Under the pieces are notes generated by a model. It was not told the origin of the DNA and did no database searches. It was given only the letters and a program-made list of their open reading frames with translations. 49,429 nt of DNA from Acidovorax sp. SCN 68-22 (lineage in GTDB: Bacteria > Pseudomonadota > Gammaproteobacteria > Burkholderiales > Burkholderiaceae_C). This document shows positions 17,601 through 27,966 of this stretch, one piece after another; within the stretch, counting starts at the first letter, position 1; the number at the start of each line of letters is the position of its first letter. The stretch is from positions 1 through 49,429 of the forward strand of contig MEDL01000014.1 of the NCBI GenBank assembly GCA_001724785.1. The letters run 5' to 3'. The position numbers and the translations under genes are program-made.

Positions 17601-20599
17601 CACAGCAGCAGGCCGCGCGCATCGCTCTTGCCGGTGCAGAGGATGCCCAGGTCGCGCGTTTCGGTGTGGTTGTCGTAGCTGTAGAAACCGCCGACGATGC
17701 GCTTCCTGCTGCTGGTGGTGATGCGCACCCGGCCCTGCACCTGAAGCGGCACGCCCGCCAGCGGCTGGCCCTGGGGCGAGAGCGCCAGGGCGTGGAAGCG
17801 CGCCTTGCTGCCCGAGGCCACCCAGCCTTCCGTCTTGATGCCGGCCACCACGGCGGCCGGCCAGAGCGTGCTGCTGCTGCGCAGGGTCTGCACCTCGCCG
17901 CCGGGGTCGGCGTAGCTCGCCTCCACCACCAGTTCCTGGGCACTGCCGGCGCGCGGCAACGGCTCCAGGGTCACCTGGCCGGCGCCGTTGGCATCGAGCG
18001 CCAGCGGCAGCTTGTCGGCGACGATGCGCCCGCCCTCGCCCCCTGCGGGCGCGGGAGCGCCGTCTCCATCTTCATCGCTGGACTGCGGCCCCTCGGCGGC
18101 GGCTTCCGCGGCGCGCGGCGGGGCAAAGGAAAAACCGTCGTAATCGGCGAACGACAGCGCCTTGCCGCGCACCAGCGCCGAGACGCGCACCGGCAGGCGC
18201 GCCGCCGCGCCGCCCGCGACGTACTGCACCTGCACCTGGACGCCAAGCTTGCGCAGGTTGACGAGCGGCCCCTTGTGCTGCGGTTGCACGCTGCCGGCGA
18301 GCACCGGCAGGCGGAAGGCCTCGACGCGGAACTGCCCCGACCCCAGGCTGTGCGCCTGCTGGCCCTTGCGGCGCAGTTCCACCGTGTACACGCCCAGCTT
18401 GGCGGCGGGCGGCACGGCGAACTCGCTCACGGCGCTGCGCCCGCCGGTCGGCGTGGTGCGCCAGGCGAGCGGCTGGGTGAACTCCTGGCCGCTGCCCAGG
18501 TGCGTCACCAGCAGCTCGTCGGGCTCGGTGCGCGCGAGCGCAAAGCCGGCCGCCGTTTCGGTGCGCAAGAAGTGCTTCATGGACACCGTCTCGCCGGCGC
18601 GCACCAGGGTGCGGTCGAACACCGTGTGCGCGCGCTGGTCGCGCTCGCCGTCGCTGCTGGTCGGCACGTTGAAGCGCCAGGGCTCGATGCCGCGTTGCCA
18701 GTCGCTCCAGACGAACGCCATGTCGGCCACGCCGTCGGCGCCGCTGTGGCGCGCGCTGACGAAGTAACCGTCGGAGCTGCCGTAGCCCGGGTCCTCGTCG
18801 TCGCAGCGCGGCGCCTCGGGCGACAGGCCGGCGAGCGGCGCGCGGCCCTGCGCATCGGTCAGCGCCTCCGCCAGCAGGCGACCGTCGCAGCCTGAGACCT
18901 GCACGCGCGCACCGGCCACGGGCTGGCCCTTGTCGAGCGAGGTGACCCAGGCGAGCGCGTTCTCGCGCCCGAGCTTGAAGTGCACTGCCAGGTTGGTGAC
19001 AAGCGCGCTGGTGCGCACGTACATGGCGCGCCCGGCGCCGTATTCGGGCGCCAGCAACGCCTCCCCGAGGCGCGGCGAAGCCACTTCGAGCACATGAAAG
19101 CCCGGCGCCAGCGGCACACCCACCACCTCGAAAGGGCGCGGGTCGGCGGCATCGGCACGCGGCAGGGTGACGCTGCGCGCGCCCGGCAGGCCGGCCAGCA
19201 GCGGCAGCATGCGCGACTGCACATAGTGGCGCTCGCCCTGCGGCAGCACCGGCGGCAGGGGTGCGCGGGCGTCGCGCGCGGCCTGCTTGCGCGGCACCTC
19301 GGCGCGGTCGTAGTACTGCACGCGCCGGTACCAGGCAATGATGTCGGCGTCGCTCTGCGGACTGAGCGTGTTCATGCGGGCGCCCTGCGCCGCCGGGCCG
19401 ATGGCGTCCAGGCGCAGCGCCGCTTCGACCTTGCGCAGCGTGAGCGGCAGCAGTGCCGGACCGTCCGGGCCCTCGGCGAAGCGTTCGACCACGCCGAACG
19501 GCGCGGCGGCGAACTTGGCCAGCGGTGGCATGGCGCCCGTGGCCACGGCCAGGGGGAACATGCCGGCGTTGGCCAGATGCCGGCCCGAGGCGTCTTGCAG
19601 GTCCTGCGGCAGCTCCACGGTGTAGCCGGTCGATTCCTCGAACGGCGGCGCGAAACGCACGCTCGTGACGAGCGCATCGGGCCGGACCGGCGCGGCGTCG
19701 CCATCCTCGCCGACGAGCGGCTTTTGCTGCCCCTGCGGGCCGCGCAGGCGCAGCGCGGCAGCGAGCTTGTGCGGCACCGGCGCACTGAACACCACCGCCA
19801 TGGGACGGATCGGCAGGCACGCGGCCTGCGCGTTCTCGCGCTCGCAGTGCAGTTCGGCGGTGAAGGCCTCGCGCACGGTGTAGCCAAAGCGCTTGTCGAC
19901 CTTGGTCGTCACGCCGCTGGGCGTGGCCAGGCCCTTGCCCACCACCAGTTGCAGCTTGCTGCCCGGTGTCAGGCGCCGGTTGCAGGCCAGGGTGACGAGC
20001 GCCAGCGGCGCCTTCGCCGCCTCCCGGTCGAGCCGCAGGGCCTGGAGCAGTTCGGCGCGCTGCGCGCCTCCGATCAGGCGCACGGGGATGCGCTCGCCCA
20101 CGCCTTCCAGGCTGCACCAGGCGCTGGCCTGCACACTCTCCAGCGTCGCCGGGCCGCTCAATTGCAGGACGAAGAACTGCTCTTCGTCGAGCTCCTGCCA
20201 GGTGCCGGGGCGGATGTGCCGGACAAACGGCCCGCCACTATTGAATTGATAGCTCCTGGCGCCCTTCCAGTCTGCGCCAGAGGACGATTTGAACCCTGAA
20301 ACGGGCTGCGCCGTGCAGCGCACGCCGGGCGGCAGCGCCTGGGCGAAATCGAACACCCATTCGCGCTCGCTGGTCCAGCGGCCGCTGCCCTGGCTGGCGG
20401 AGGCGTCGCTGCACGTGATGTCGAAGGGCGCGCGCGCGGCCGGGTCGCCGAACTGCACGGCGGGCGCATCGAAGCGGGCGACCACCTGGCGCGCGTTCGC
20501 GACTTCGCCCTGCGGCGAAAAGCTGCCCAGTTGCAGGGCCAGTGCGGCAGGCAAAGCCAGCGTGGCCGCCAGGGCCACGAGGAACGGGCGCGGGTGCAT
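14603..20599 (-). CDS. Bacterial alpha-2-macroglobulin family protein (YfhM-like), intact CLEQ thioester
   Basis: ~1998 aa with signal peptide; PTRELLDTLLLWQPAIRLDDKGQARVTVPLNDALSSFRVVAVA; thioester YSCLEQQ; located directly upstream of pbpC. Confidence 0.93.
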   Translation of the reverse strand: MHPRPFLVALAATLALPAALALQLGSFSPQGEVANARQVVARFDAPAVQFGDPAARAPFDITCSDASASQGSGRWTSEREWVFDFAQALPPGVRCTAQPVSGFKSSSGADWKGARSYQFNSGGPFVRHIRPGTWQELDEEQFFVLQLSGPATLESVQASAWCSLEGVGERIPVRLIGGAQRAELLQALRLDREAAKAPLALVTLACNRRLTPGSKLQLVVGKGLATPSGVTTKVDKRFGYTVREAFTAELHCERENAQAACLPIRPMAVVFSAPVPHKLAAALRLRGPQGQQKPLVGEDGDAAPVRPDALVTSVRFAPPFEESTGYTVELPQDLQDASGRHLANAGMFPLAVATGAMPPLAKFAAAPFGVVERFAEGPDGPALLPLTLRKVEAALRLDAIGPAAQGARMNTLSPQSDADIIAWYRRVQYYDRAEVPRKQAARDARAPLPPVLPQGERHYVQSRMLPLLAGLPGARSVTLPRADAADPRPFEVVGVPLAPGFHVLEVASPRLGEALLAPEYGAGRAMYVRTSALVTNLAVHFKLGRENALAWVTSLDKGQPVAGARVQVSGCDGRLLAEALTDAQGRAPLAGLSPEAPRCDDEDPGYGSSDGYFVSARHSGADGVADMAFVWSDWQRGIEPWRFNVPTSSDGERDQRAHTVFDRTLVRAGETVSMKHFLRTETAAGFALARTEPDELLVTHLGSGQEFTQPLAWRTTPTGGRSAVSEFAVPPAAKLGVYTVELRRKGQQAHSLGSGQFRVEAFRLPVLAGSVQPQHKGPLVNLRKLGVQVQVQYVAGGAAARLPVRVSALVRGKALSFADYDGFSFAPPRAAEAAAEGPQSSDEDGDGAPAPAGGEGGRIVADKLPLALDANGAGQVTLEPLPRAGSAQELVVEASYADPGGEVQTLRSSSTLWPAAVVAGIKTEGWVASGSKARFHALALSPQGQPLAGVPLQVQGRVRITTSSRKRIVGGFYSYDNHTETRDLGILCTGKSDARGLLLCEARLDDTGEVELTASARDPDGNTFDAAATVWVSRAGEQWFGGENHDRIDVLPERRSYQPGETARLQVRMPFREATALVAVEREGIIETQVVKLSGKDPSIALKVEPGWGPNVYISVLALRGRLHEVPWYSFFTWGYKAPRDWWGAFWHDGKQYKLPTALVDLSKPAFRFGMAEIQVGAAAHRIDVKVAADQASYPVRGKAQVTISATLPDGKPAAHAEVALAAVDEALLELMPNSSWNLLGAMLQRRAWGVQTATAQMEIIGRRHYGKKAAPPGGGGGRAPTRELLDTLLLWQPAIRLDDKGQARVTVPLNDALSSFRVVAVADASVGLFGTGTTTIRSTQDLQIISGLPPLVRGGDRFRAQITLRNTTAKAMQVEAAPRATLIDLQPQVVEIPAGEARELAWEVAVPEALAETRAQALLWEIAAHDRLGGARDALKAQQRVVPAVPVAVQQGTLVQLDGSYTLPVAPPPGALPGRGGVQLALQPKLAEGLPGVRDWWARYPYSCLEQQAGKAIGMQDAAAWRALTARLPAYLDEDGLASYFPPRAGETHSGSDVLTAHLLAAADEAAALDPAMALPDAVRAPMELALVAFVEGRLQRKFWSPREDLPVRKLAAIAALARGGKAQARMLSAITIAPNQWPTNAVLDWLAILRRVPGIARQSEHLQEAEQILRSRLNYQGTRVGFSTEQQDAWWWLMQGSDVNAARLLLWAIDEPAWQAELPRLVTGFIARQQGGAWSTTTANLWGGLALRRFSAKFESTPVAGRTEAQLHGETGRIDWAKVVRVQPGDAAGAPHGASQWGAPSAPGMLTGNTLLLAWPQGGAGTLTVAHQGSGKPWLTVQSLAAVPRSAPLAAGYRVRRSVAPVEQADKGLPPGQYARGDVLRVTLEVEASADMTWVAITDPIPGGATILGSGLGRDSEIATQGEARSGSGWPAFEERSFEAFRSYYQYLPRGKVQLQYTLRLNNAGHFALPPTRVEALYAPEMFGEAPNAPVQVGQK
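20238..20292 (-). repeat. Repeat-like segment inside the alpha-2-macroglobulin gene (copy D, probable)
   Basis: Reverse complement ttcaaatcgtcctcTGGCGCagactggaaggGCGCCAggagctatcaattcaatag resembles the family, including the agctat...aatag tail. Confidence 0.45.
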
Positions 20600-20729
20600 G
20601 CGAACTCCCGGGTTGTGCGGGCGGCAAGGGTACCAAACCGCACAGGGCCTGCCGCCGGTGTCCTACGCGAGTGGCGCGCCCTGCGCCGCACCATTGCCTG
20701 CCCGCCCTTCCATCCAGGAGCCCCAACCC

Positions 20730-22850
20730 ATGACACGAGCCAAAACGGCGCCCAAATCCAGCAAGCCGGCCAAGACCACCAAAGCGGCCCAGGCGGCAGA
20801 CGACGGTACGCGCGGCAATGGCGGCGAACTCCAGCAACAAGCCAATGCCGAGCACCCGGTGCTGACGACGCAGCTGGGCATCGCCATCGCCGACAACCAG
20901 AATTCGCTCAGCGCCGCCCGACGTGGGCCGGTGCTGCTGGAAGACTTCGTCCTCCGGGAAAAAATCACCCACTTCGACCATGAGCGCATCCCCGAGCGCG
21001 TGGTGCACGCGCGCGGCTCGGCGGCCCACGGCTTCTTCGAGTTGACGGCGTCCCTGGGCGCGTACACGACCGCCCGCATCCTGACCGAAGTCGGCAAGCA
21101 GACGCCGGTGTTCGCGCGCTTTTCCACCGTCGCCGGCAGCAAGGGCTCGGTCGACACGCCGCGCGACGTGCGCGGCTTCGCCGTGAAGTTCTACACCGAG
21201 GAAGGCAACTGGGACCTGGTGGGCAACAACATCCCGGTGTTCTTCATTCAGGACGCCATGAAGTTCCCCGACCTGGTCCACGCCGTCAAACCCGAGCCCG
21301 ACCGGGCCTTCCCGCAAGCGGCGAGCGCGCACGACACCTTCTGGGACTTCATCTCGCTCATGCCCGAATCCATGCACATGGTCATGTGGCAGATGAGCGA
21401 CCGCACCATCCCGCGGAGCTTTCGCATGATGGAAGGCTTTGGCGTGCACACCTTCCGCCTGATCAACGCCGAAGGCCAGAGCACGTTCGTGAAGTTCCAC
21501 TGGCGCCCGAAGCTCGGCCTGCAATCCACCGTGTGGGACGAAGCCCTGAAACTGCAGGCCGCCGACAACGACTTCCTGCGCCGCGACTTGTTCGAGGCCA
21601 TCAGCGCCGGCCAATTCCCCGAGTGGGAACTGGCGGTGCAACTCTTCACCGAGGAAGACGCGGAAGGCTTCCCGTTCGACCACCTGGACGCCACCAAGCT
21701 CGTGCCGGAGGAACTGGTTCCCCTGCAGGTCATCGGGCGCATGGTGCTCAACCGCTGGCCGGACAATTTCTTCGCCGAGACGGAGCAGGCCGCTTTCTGC
21801 CCGGCCAACGTCCCGCCGGGCATTGATTTCTCGAACGACCCGCTGCTCCAGGGACGGCTGTTCTCGTACCTGGACACGCAGCTGATCCGGCTCGGCGGGC
21901 CCAACTTCGCGCAGATTCCGATCAACGCGCCGCAGTGCCCGTTCCACAACTTCCAGCGCGACGGCCACATGCAGATGCGCCAGCCGCAGGGCCGCGTGAA
22001 TTACGAGCCGAGCAGCCTGCAGCCCGGCACACCGCGCGCCGCGCAGGCAGTGGGCACGCACGCCTTCGCCGAACGCCTGGACGACGGCGCCAAGGGCCGC
22101 GTGCGGCCCGAGAGCTTTGCCGACCATTTCAGCCAGGCGCGCATGTTCTACCGCAGCCAGAGCGACGTCGAACAGGCCCATCTCGCGTCGGCGCTGGTGT
22201 TCGAGCTGTCCAAGGTGGAAACAGTGCACGTGCGCGTCGCCATGGTGGCGCAATTGCGCAATGTCGACGACACGCTCGCCGAGCGCGTGGCCGACGGCCT
22301 GGGCATGGTGGAGATGCCCCCCGCCGCACCTGCCGCCGCGCCGCCGCAGGACCTGCCGCTCTCGCCCGCCACCACACTGATCCCGCGCATGAAGCCGACG
22401 CTGGAGGGCCGCTGCGTCGGCATCCTGGTCGCCGACGGTTCCAATGCCAAATCCATCGCCACGCTGCAAGCGGCCAGCACGGCGGCCGGTGCGATGGTGA
22501 AGATCGTCGCGCCCAAGGTCGGCGGCGCACTGCTGGACGACGGCACCCTGCTCCCCGCGGACCGCCAGTTGCAGGGCGCCCCCTCGGCGCTGTTCGATGC
22601 CGTCGCCTCGGTGATCTCGCCCGAGATGGGCGCGCAGCTGGCCGCCGAAGCCGCCGCGGTCGACTGGTTCCGCGACGCCTTCGGCCACTTGAAGGCCATT
22701 GCCGCCTGCCAGGGCACCCAGGCGGTGCTGGACGCGGGCGGCGTACCGCGCGACGCCGGCGTCTTCGACCCCGAGGACACGGCCGGCTTCCTGGAGGCCG
22801 CCAAGACGCGCCAGTGGGACCGCGAACCCACGCTGCGCACGCTCGCCTGA
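20730..22850 (+). CDS. katE: Large-subunit catalase HPII
   Basis: [49 protein letters not shown]; large-subunit C-terminal flavodoxin-like/GATase domain ([11 protein letters not shown]...). Confidence 0.96.
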   Translation: MTRAKTAPKSSKPAKTTKAAQAADDGTRGNGGELQQQANAEHPVLTTQLGIAIADNQNSLSAARRGPVLLEDFVLREKITHFDHERIPERVVHARGSAAHGFFELTASLGAYTTARILTEVGKQTPVFARFSTVAGSKGSVDTPRDVRGFAVKFYTEEGNWDLVGNNIPVFFIQDAMKFPDLVHAVKPEPDRAFPQAASAHDTFWDFISLMPESMHMVMWQMSDRTIPRSFRMMEGFGVHTFRLINAEGQSTFVKFHWRPKLGLQSTVWDEALKLQAADNDFLRRDLFEAISAGQFPEWELAVQLFTEEDAEGFPFDHLDATKLVPEELVPLQVIGRMVLNRWPDNFFAETEQAAFCPANVPPGIDFSNDPLLQGRLFSYLDTQLIRLGGPNFAQIPINAPQCPFHNFQRDGHMQMRQPQGRVNYEPSSLQPGTPRAAQAVGTHAFAERLDDGAKGRVRPESFADHFSQARMFYRSQSDVEQAHLASALVFELSKVETVHVRVAMVAQLRNVDDTLAERVADGLGMVEMPPAAPAAAPPQDLPLSPATTLIPRMKPTLEGRCVGILVADGSNAKSIATLQAASTAAGAMVKIVAPKVGGALLDDGTLLPADRQLQGAPSALFDAVASVISPEMGAQLAAEAAAVDWFRDAFGHLKAIAACQGTQAVLDAGGVPRDAGVFDPEDTAGFLEAAKTRQWDREPTLRTLA

Positions 22851-22881
22851 CCCTTTGTTCACACCCCCAAGGAGAAACACG

Positions 22882-23490
22882 ATGAAAACCGAAAAATACA
22901 ACCGCGCCCAGCTCGAAGATTTGGTGCTGCAGATGATGGAGACCGAGCTCGGCGGCGAGAAGATCTACCGCGCCGCCATTGCCGCGGCCAAGAACCCCGA
23001 TCTGCGCGAGGAATGGGAAGGCTACCTGGAGGAAACGCTGCACCACCAGGAAGTGGTGCGCGGCCTGTGCGCCACGCTCGGCCTGGACCCCGACCAGCCC
23101 ACGCCGACCCGCGCCGTGGTGGCGCATATCGGCAAGTCGCTGCTGCAGGCGATCGAGCTGGCGCAGCGCAACGCCCCGCCGGAAGTGGCGCAAGTGGTCG
23201 CGGCCGAGTGCGTGGTGCACGCGGAAACCAAGGACCATTCGAACTGGGAACTGCTGGGCCGTGTGGCGGAGGTGGCGACGGGCGATCTCGGCAAGGCGCT
23301 CAAGGACGCGCACGAGGAGGTCGAGCAGCAGGAAGACCACCACCTGTTCCACTCCAAGGGCTGGTGGCGCGAGCTGGCCATCCAGGGCCTGGGCATGCCG
23401 GCCGTGCTGCCGCCGCCCGAAGAAGTGAAGAAGGTCGAGACGGCCATCGGCGCTTCGCGTGCCGAGCAGGCGCGCACCGAAATGCTCTGA
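22882..23490 (+). CDS. Ferritin-like (four-helix) domain protein
   Basis: METELGGEKIYRAAIAAAKNPDLREEWEGYLEETLHHQEVV with repeated E..H helices; ATG with RBS (ggagaaacacgATG) shortly after katE. Confidence 0.75.
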   Translation: MKTEKYNRAQLEDLVLQMMETELGGEKIYRAAIAAAKNPDLREEWEGYLEETLHHQEVVRGLCATLGLDPDQPTPTRAVVAHIGKSLLQAIELAQRNAPPEVAQVVAAECVVHAETKDHSNWELLGRVAEVATGDLGKALKDAHEEVEQQEDHHLFHSKGWWRELAIQGLGMPAVLPPPEEVKKVETAIGASRAEQARTEML

Positions 23491-23496
23491 GAAGAA

Positions 23497-23565
23497 CTAT
23501 CGGATTGATAGCTGCCAGCGCTTTTCCCATAAGCGCTGGAGGCCATTTTTAATCAAATTTTTTCA
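23497..23565 (-). repeat. Dispersed palindromic repeat, copy E; terminator-like between convergent genes
   Basis: ctatcggattgatagctgCCAGCGCTTttcccatAAGCGCTGGaggccatttttaatcaaatttttt; 9-bp perfect stem followed by a T-run on + strand. Confidence 0.9.
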
Positions 23566-25058
23566 AGCCGGGCCTGGTGGCGCGCAATCTGCACGCGCAC
23601 CTGCGCCGGCGCGGTGCCGCCCAGCGTGCTGCGCGCGTCCAGCGAACCGCGCAGGCTGAGCACCTCGTACACGTCCTTGTCGATCTGCGGGTGGAAGCCC
23701 TGCAGCACGGCGAGGGGCAGGTCGGACAGGTCGCAGGCGTGCGACTGCGCCGCCTTGACGGCGTGCGCCACGGTTTCGTGCGCGTCGCGGAACGGCAGGC
23801 CTTTCTTCACCAGGTAGTCCGCCAGGTCGGTGGCCGTGGCGTAGCCCTTGCGCGCGGCGTCCTCCATGGGCTCGCGGTTGACGGTGATGCCGCCACTCTT
23901 GGCGCCCGTGGCCGGATCGGCCTGGCCGCCGATCATCTCGGCAAAGATGCGCAGCGTGTCCTTGAGCGTGTCGACGGTATCGAACAGCGGCTCCTTGTCT
24001 TCCTGGTTGTCCTTGTTGTAGGCCAGCGGCTGGCCCTTCATCAGCGTGATCAGCGCCACCAGGTGGCCGACCACGCGGCCGGCCTTGCCGCGCGCGAGTT
24101 CGGGCACGTCCGGGTTCTTCTTCTGCGGCATGATGGACGAGCCGGTGGTGAAGCGGTCGGCGATGCGGATGAAGGCGAAGTTCTGGCTCATCCACAGCAC
24201 CAGCTCCTCGGACAGGCGGCTGATGTGCACCATCACCAGGCTGGCGGCGGCGGCGAACTCGATGGCGAAATCGCGGTCGCTCACCGCGTCCAGGCTGTTC
24301 TGGCACACCACGGGGAAGCCGTTCGCATCGACCATGCCCAAGGTACGCGCCACGCGTTCCCGGTCGAGCGGGTAGGTGGTTCCGGCCAGGGCGGCGCTGC
24401 CGAGCGGCAGCTGGTTGACGCGGCGGCGCACGTCCGCCATGCGCTCGGCATCGCGCGCGAACATCTCCACATAGGCGAGCAGATGGTGGGCAAAGCTCAC
24501 CGGCTGCGCCACCTGCAGGTGCGTGAAGCCGGGCAGGATCACCTCGACATTGCGGCCCGCCACCTCGACCAGCGCACGCTGCAGGTCGGCGAGCAGGTTG
24601 GCGATGAGGTCGATCTCGCCGCGCAGCCACAGGCGCACGTCGGTGGCGACCTGATCGTTGCGGCTGCGGCCGGTGTGCAGGCGCTTGCCGGCGTCGCCGA
24701 CGAGCTGCGTCAGGCGCGCCTCGATGTTCAGGTGCACGTCTTCCAGGTCGAGCTTCCAGTCGAACTGGCCGGCCTCGATCTCGGCGCGCACCATGCCCAG
24801 GCCGCGCACGATCTCCTGGTGGTCGGCCGCGCCGATGATGCCCTGCGCGGCCAGCATCTCGGCGTGCGCCAGGCTGCCTTCGATGTCGGCGCGCCACAGG
24901 CGCTGGTCGAAGAACACGCTGGCGGTGTAGCGCTTGACCAAGTCGCTCATGGGTTCGGAAAACAGCGCCGACCAGGCTTGCGCCTTGGTGTCGAGCTGGT
25001 TGGCGGAGGCGTGCGGCGCGGCGCCGGCGGGCGCGCTCTGGTCTTGGCTGGTGGGCAT
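23553..25058 (-). CDS. argH: Argininosuccinate lyase
   Basis: Signature [33 protein letters not shown]; start reassigned to MPTSQDQ. Confidence 0.97.
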   Translation of the reverse strand: MPTSQDQSAPAGAAPHASANQLDTKAQAWSALFSEPMSDLVKRYTASVFFDQRLWRADIEGSLAHAEMLAAQGIIGAADHQEIVRGLGMVRAEIEAGQFDWKLDLEDVHLNIEARLTQLVGDAGKRLHTGRSRNDQVATDVRLWLRGEIDLIANLLADLQRALVEVAGRNVEVILPGFTHLQVAQPVSFAHHLLAYVEMFARDAERMADVRRRVNQLPLGSAALAGTTYPLDRERVARTLGMVDANGFPVVCQNSLDAVSDRDFAIEFAAAASLVMVHISRLSEELVLWMSQNFAFIRIADRFTTGSSIMPQKKNPDVPELARGKAGRVVGHLVALITLMKGQPLAYNKDNQEDKEPLFDTVDTLKDTLRIFAEMIGGQADPATGAKSGGITVNREPMEDAARKGYATATDLADYLVKKGLPFRDAHETVAHAVKAAQSHACDLSDLPLAVLQGFHPQIDKDVYEVLSLRGSLDARSTLGGTAPAQVRVQIARHQARLEKI

Positions 25059-25109
25059 GTGAGGGCAATAATCGCGCACCTCCGCCAGCCGGACCATCCG
25101 GATGCCGCA

Positions 25110-26219
25110 ATGCACGAGACGCAAATTTTATCGACCCTGCCCGGCGTACCCCCGCCCGCGCGCGCCGCGCCGGGTCGGGCGCCGGTGCTGGTGTTCGATG
25201 CCTGCGATCTGGGCGTGGTGCTGCGCGCGGTGCTGTTCGTCGAGCTGGTGCTGGCCGTGGGCGCCATGTTCGGCGCCCCGGCACCCCTCGAATGGCTGGC
25301 GCGCGTGGCGCTGCTGACCGGCGGCGCTCTACCCGCCACCCTGGCCTGGCTGGTAGCGGCCTGCAGCGCCAAGCGCCTGCTGGCGCGCCTGCCGGTGCGC
25401 GTGCAGTACACGGCGGGCGTGCTGCTCGGCGCGCTTGCCGGCCTGGCGGCCTGCGCCATGCTGACCATGGTGGGCGCAGCCGCCCCGGCCCCGTGGTGGG
25501 CCAGCGCCGCCAGCGGCGCGCTGCTGGCGGCGCTGCTGGTGGCCGCGCTGGCGCTGCGCGCGCGCGGGCGCACCCCGGCGGCGACCACGGCGCGGTTGAC
25601 CGAGCTGCAATCGCGCATTCGCCCGCACTTTCTCTTCAACACCCTCAACAGCGCCATCGCCCTGGTGCGCGCCGATCCCTCGCGCGCCGAATCGCTGCTG
25701 GAAGACCTGAGCGACCTGTTCCGCCACGCGCTGGTGGAACAGGGCGAAACCGTCACCCTGGCCGAGGAGCTGGAGCTGGCGCAGCGCTACCTGGGCATCG
25801 AGCAGGTGCGCTTCGGCGAGCGCCTGCAGGTGCAGTGGCAGATCGACCCGCGCGCCGGCAGCGCCTTGCTGCCGCCGCTGCTGCTGCAGCCGCTCGTGGA
25901 AAACGCCGTCAAGCACGGCGTCGAGCCGAGCAGCTGGGGCGGACGCCTGCGCGTGTGTACCGAGCTGCGCGGCAGCCGCGTCATCGTGCGCATCACCAAC
26001 ACCCTGCCGGCCGAACGCGCACGCACCGGCGAGGCCGCGCCCGGCCACGGTATCGCGCTGGCCAACGTGCGGGCGCGCCTGGCGCTGCTGCACGACGTGC
26101 AGGCCGAATTCAGCGCCGGGGTGCGCGGCCCGCTCTACGAGGTGCGGCTTTCGCTGCCGGCAGCGCGCGCCGCGGCGTCGGCCGGCGCGCCCAGAGCCAC
26201 GGCGGGGCGCGCCGCATGA
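25110..26219 (+). CDS. LytS/YehU-type sensor histidine kinase
   Basis: His_kinase motif [46 protein letters not shown]-terminal TM helices. Confidence 0.93.
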   Translation: MHETQILSTLPGVPPPARAAPGRAPVLVFDACDLGVVLRAVLFVELVLAVGAMFGAPAPLEWLARVALLTGGALPATLAWLVAACSAKRLLARLPVRVQYTAGVLLGALAGLAACAMLTMVGAAAPAPWWASAASGALLAALLVAALALRARGRTPAATTARLTELQSRIRPHFLFNTLNSAIALVRADPSRAESLLEDLSDLFRHALVEQGETVTLAEELELAQRYLGIEQVRFGERLQVQWQIDPRAGSALLPPLLLQPLVENAVKHGVEPSSWGGRLRVCTELRGSRVIVRITNTLPAERARTGEAAPGHGIALANVRARLALLHDVQAEFSAGVRGPLYEVRLSLPAARAAASAGAPRATAGRAA

Positions 26220-26974
26220 ACATCCTGGTGGTGGACGACGAAGCGCTGGCGCGCCGGCGCCTGGCGACGCTGCTCGCCGACTGCGGCGCAACGCCGCCGC
26301 ACCGCGTGTCCGAGGCCGCCAGCGGCGCCGAAGCCCTGGCCCTGCTGGCGCCCGGCGATGGGCGCGGCACCGACCTGGTGCTGCTCGACATCCACATGCC
26401 GGGGCTCGACGGCCTGATGCTGGCGCACCGGTTGCGCGCGCTGGCCTGGCCGCCGGCGATCGTCTTCGTCACCGCGCACGCCGAGCACGCGCTGAGCGCG
26501 TTCGAGCTGGAGGCGGTGGACTACCTGACCAAACCGGTGCGTCTGGAGCGCCTGCAGCAGGCGCTGGCCAAGGTGCAGCGCCTGCGCGAGCGCCCCGCCC
26601 CGGCGCCCCTGGCGCCGCCGCCGGCCGCGCCGGGCGCGAGCCTGCTGATCCACGACCGGGGGCGCACCGAGCGCGTGCCGCTCGCCGAGGTGCTGCTGTG
26701 CAAGGCCGAGCTGAAATACGTCACGGTGCGCACCGCCGCGCGCAGCTACGTGCTCGACAGCACGCTGGCCGAACTGGAGGCGCGCCACGCCGCGCACCTG
26801 ATGCGCGTGCACCGCAACGCCCTGGTGGCGCGCGGCGCGGTGCGCGCGCTGGAGCGCCACTTCGACGCCGAGGAAGGCGAAGTCTGGGCAGTGCGCCTGG
26901 CCGGGCTGGCCGAACCGGTGCCGGTTTCGCGCCGCCAGGTGGCGGCGGTGCGCGAGGCCCTGGTCACCAGTTGA
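26216..26974 (+). CDS. LytTR-family (AlgR/LytR) response regulator
   Basis: [16 protein letters not shown]...LLDIHMPGLDGL...VDYLTKPVRLERL + LytTR domain (KAELKYVTVRTAARSYVLDSTLAELEA...MRVHRNALVA). Confidence 0.94.
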   Translation: MNILVVDDEALARRRLATLLADCGATPPHRVSEAASGAEALALLAPGDGRGTDLVLLDIHMPGLDGLMLAHRLRALAWPPAIVFVTAHAEHALSAFELEAVDYLTKPVRLERLQQALAKVQRLRERPAPAPLAPPPAAPGASLLIHDRGRTERVPLAEVLLCKAELKYVTVRTAARSYVLDSTLAELEARHAAHLMRVHRNALVARGAVRALERHFDAEEGEVWAVRLAGLAEPVPVSRRQVAAVREALVTS

Positions 26975-27042
26975 CTCAAAAATAATAGCTGCCATCCCTT
27001 ACGGGATAAGCGCTAGCGCCTGATTTTGCCCATATTTTTGGC
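26975..27042 (-). repeat. Dispersed palindromic repeat, copy F
   Basis: ctcaaaaataatagctgccATCCCttacGGGATaagcgctagcgcctgattttgcccatatttttgg between convergent lytR-like and hisF. Confidence 0.8.
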
Positions 27043-27047
27043 TCCGC

Positions 27048-27851
<804 letters not shown>

Positions 27852-27966
27852 GGCAGAAACAGCTGGGCAGTGGAGGGCAAGGCGCGCAAGATAGCACGCG
27901 CGCGCAGCGCAAGGCGCTGCAATTTTGGCGGTATCGGGCTATGCTGCGCTTCTGCGACGCCCCGCC

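Noticed and set aside
14558-18895. 1445-aa plus-strand ORF antisense to the alpha-2-macroglobulin gene
   Set aside because: Low-complexity Arg/Gly/His/Ala-rich shadow ORF typical of GC-rich DNA; the opposite strand encodes a recognisable full-length protein.
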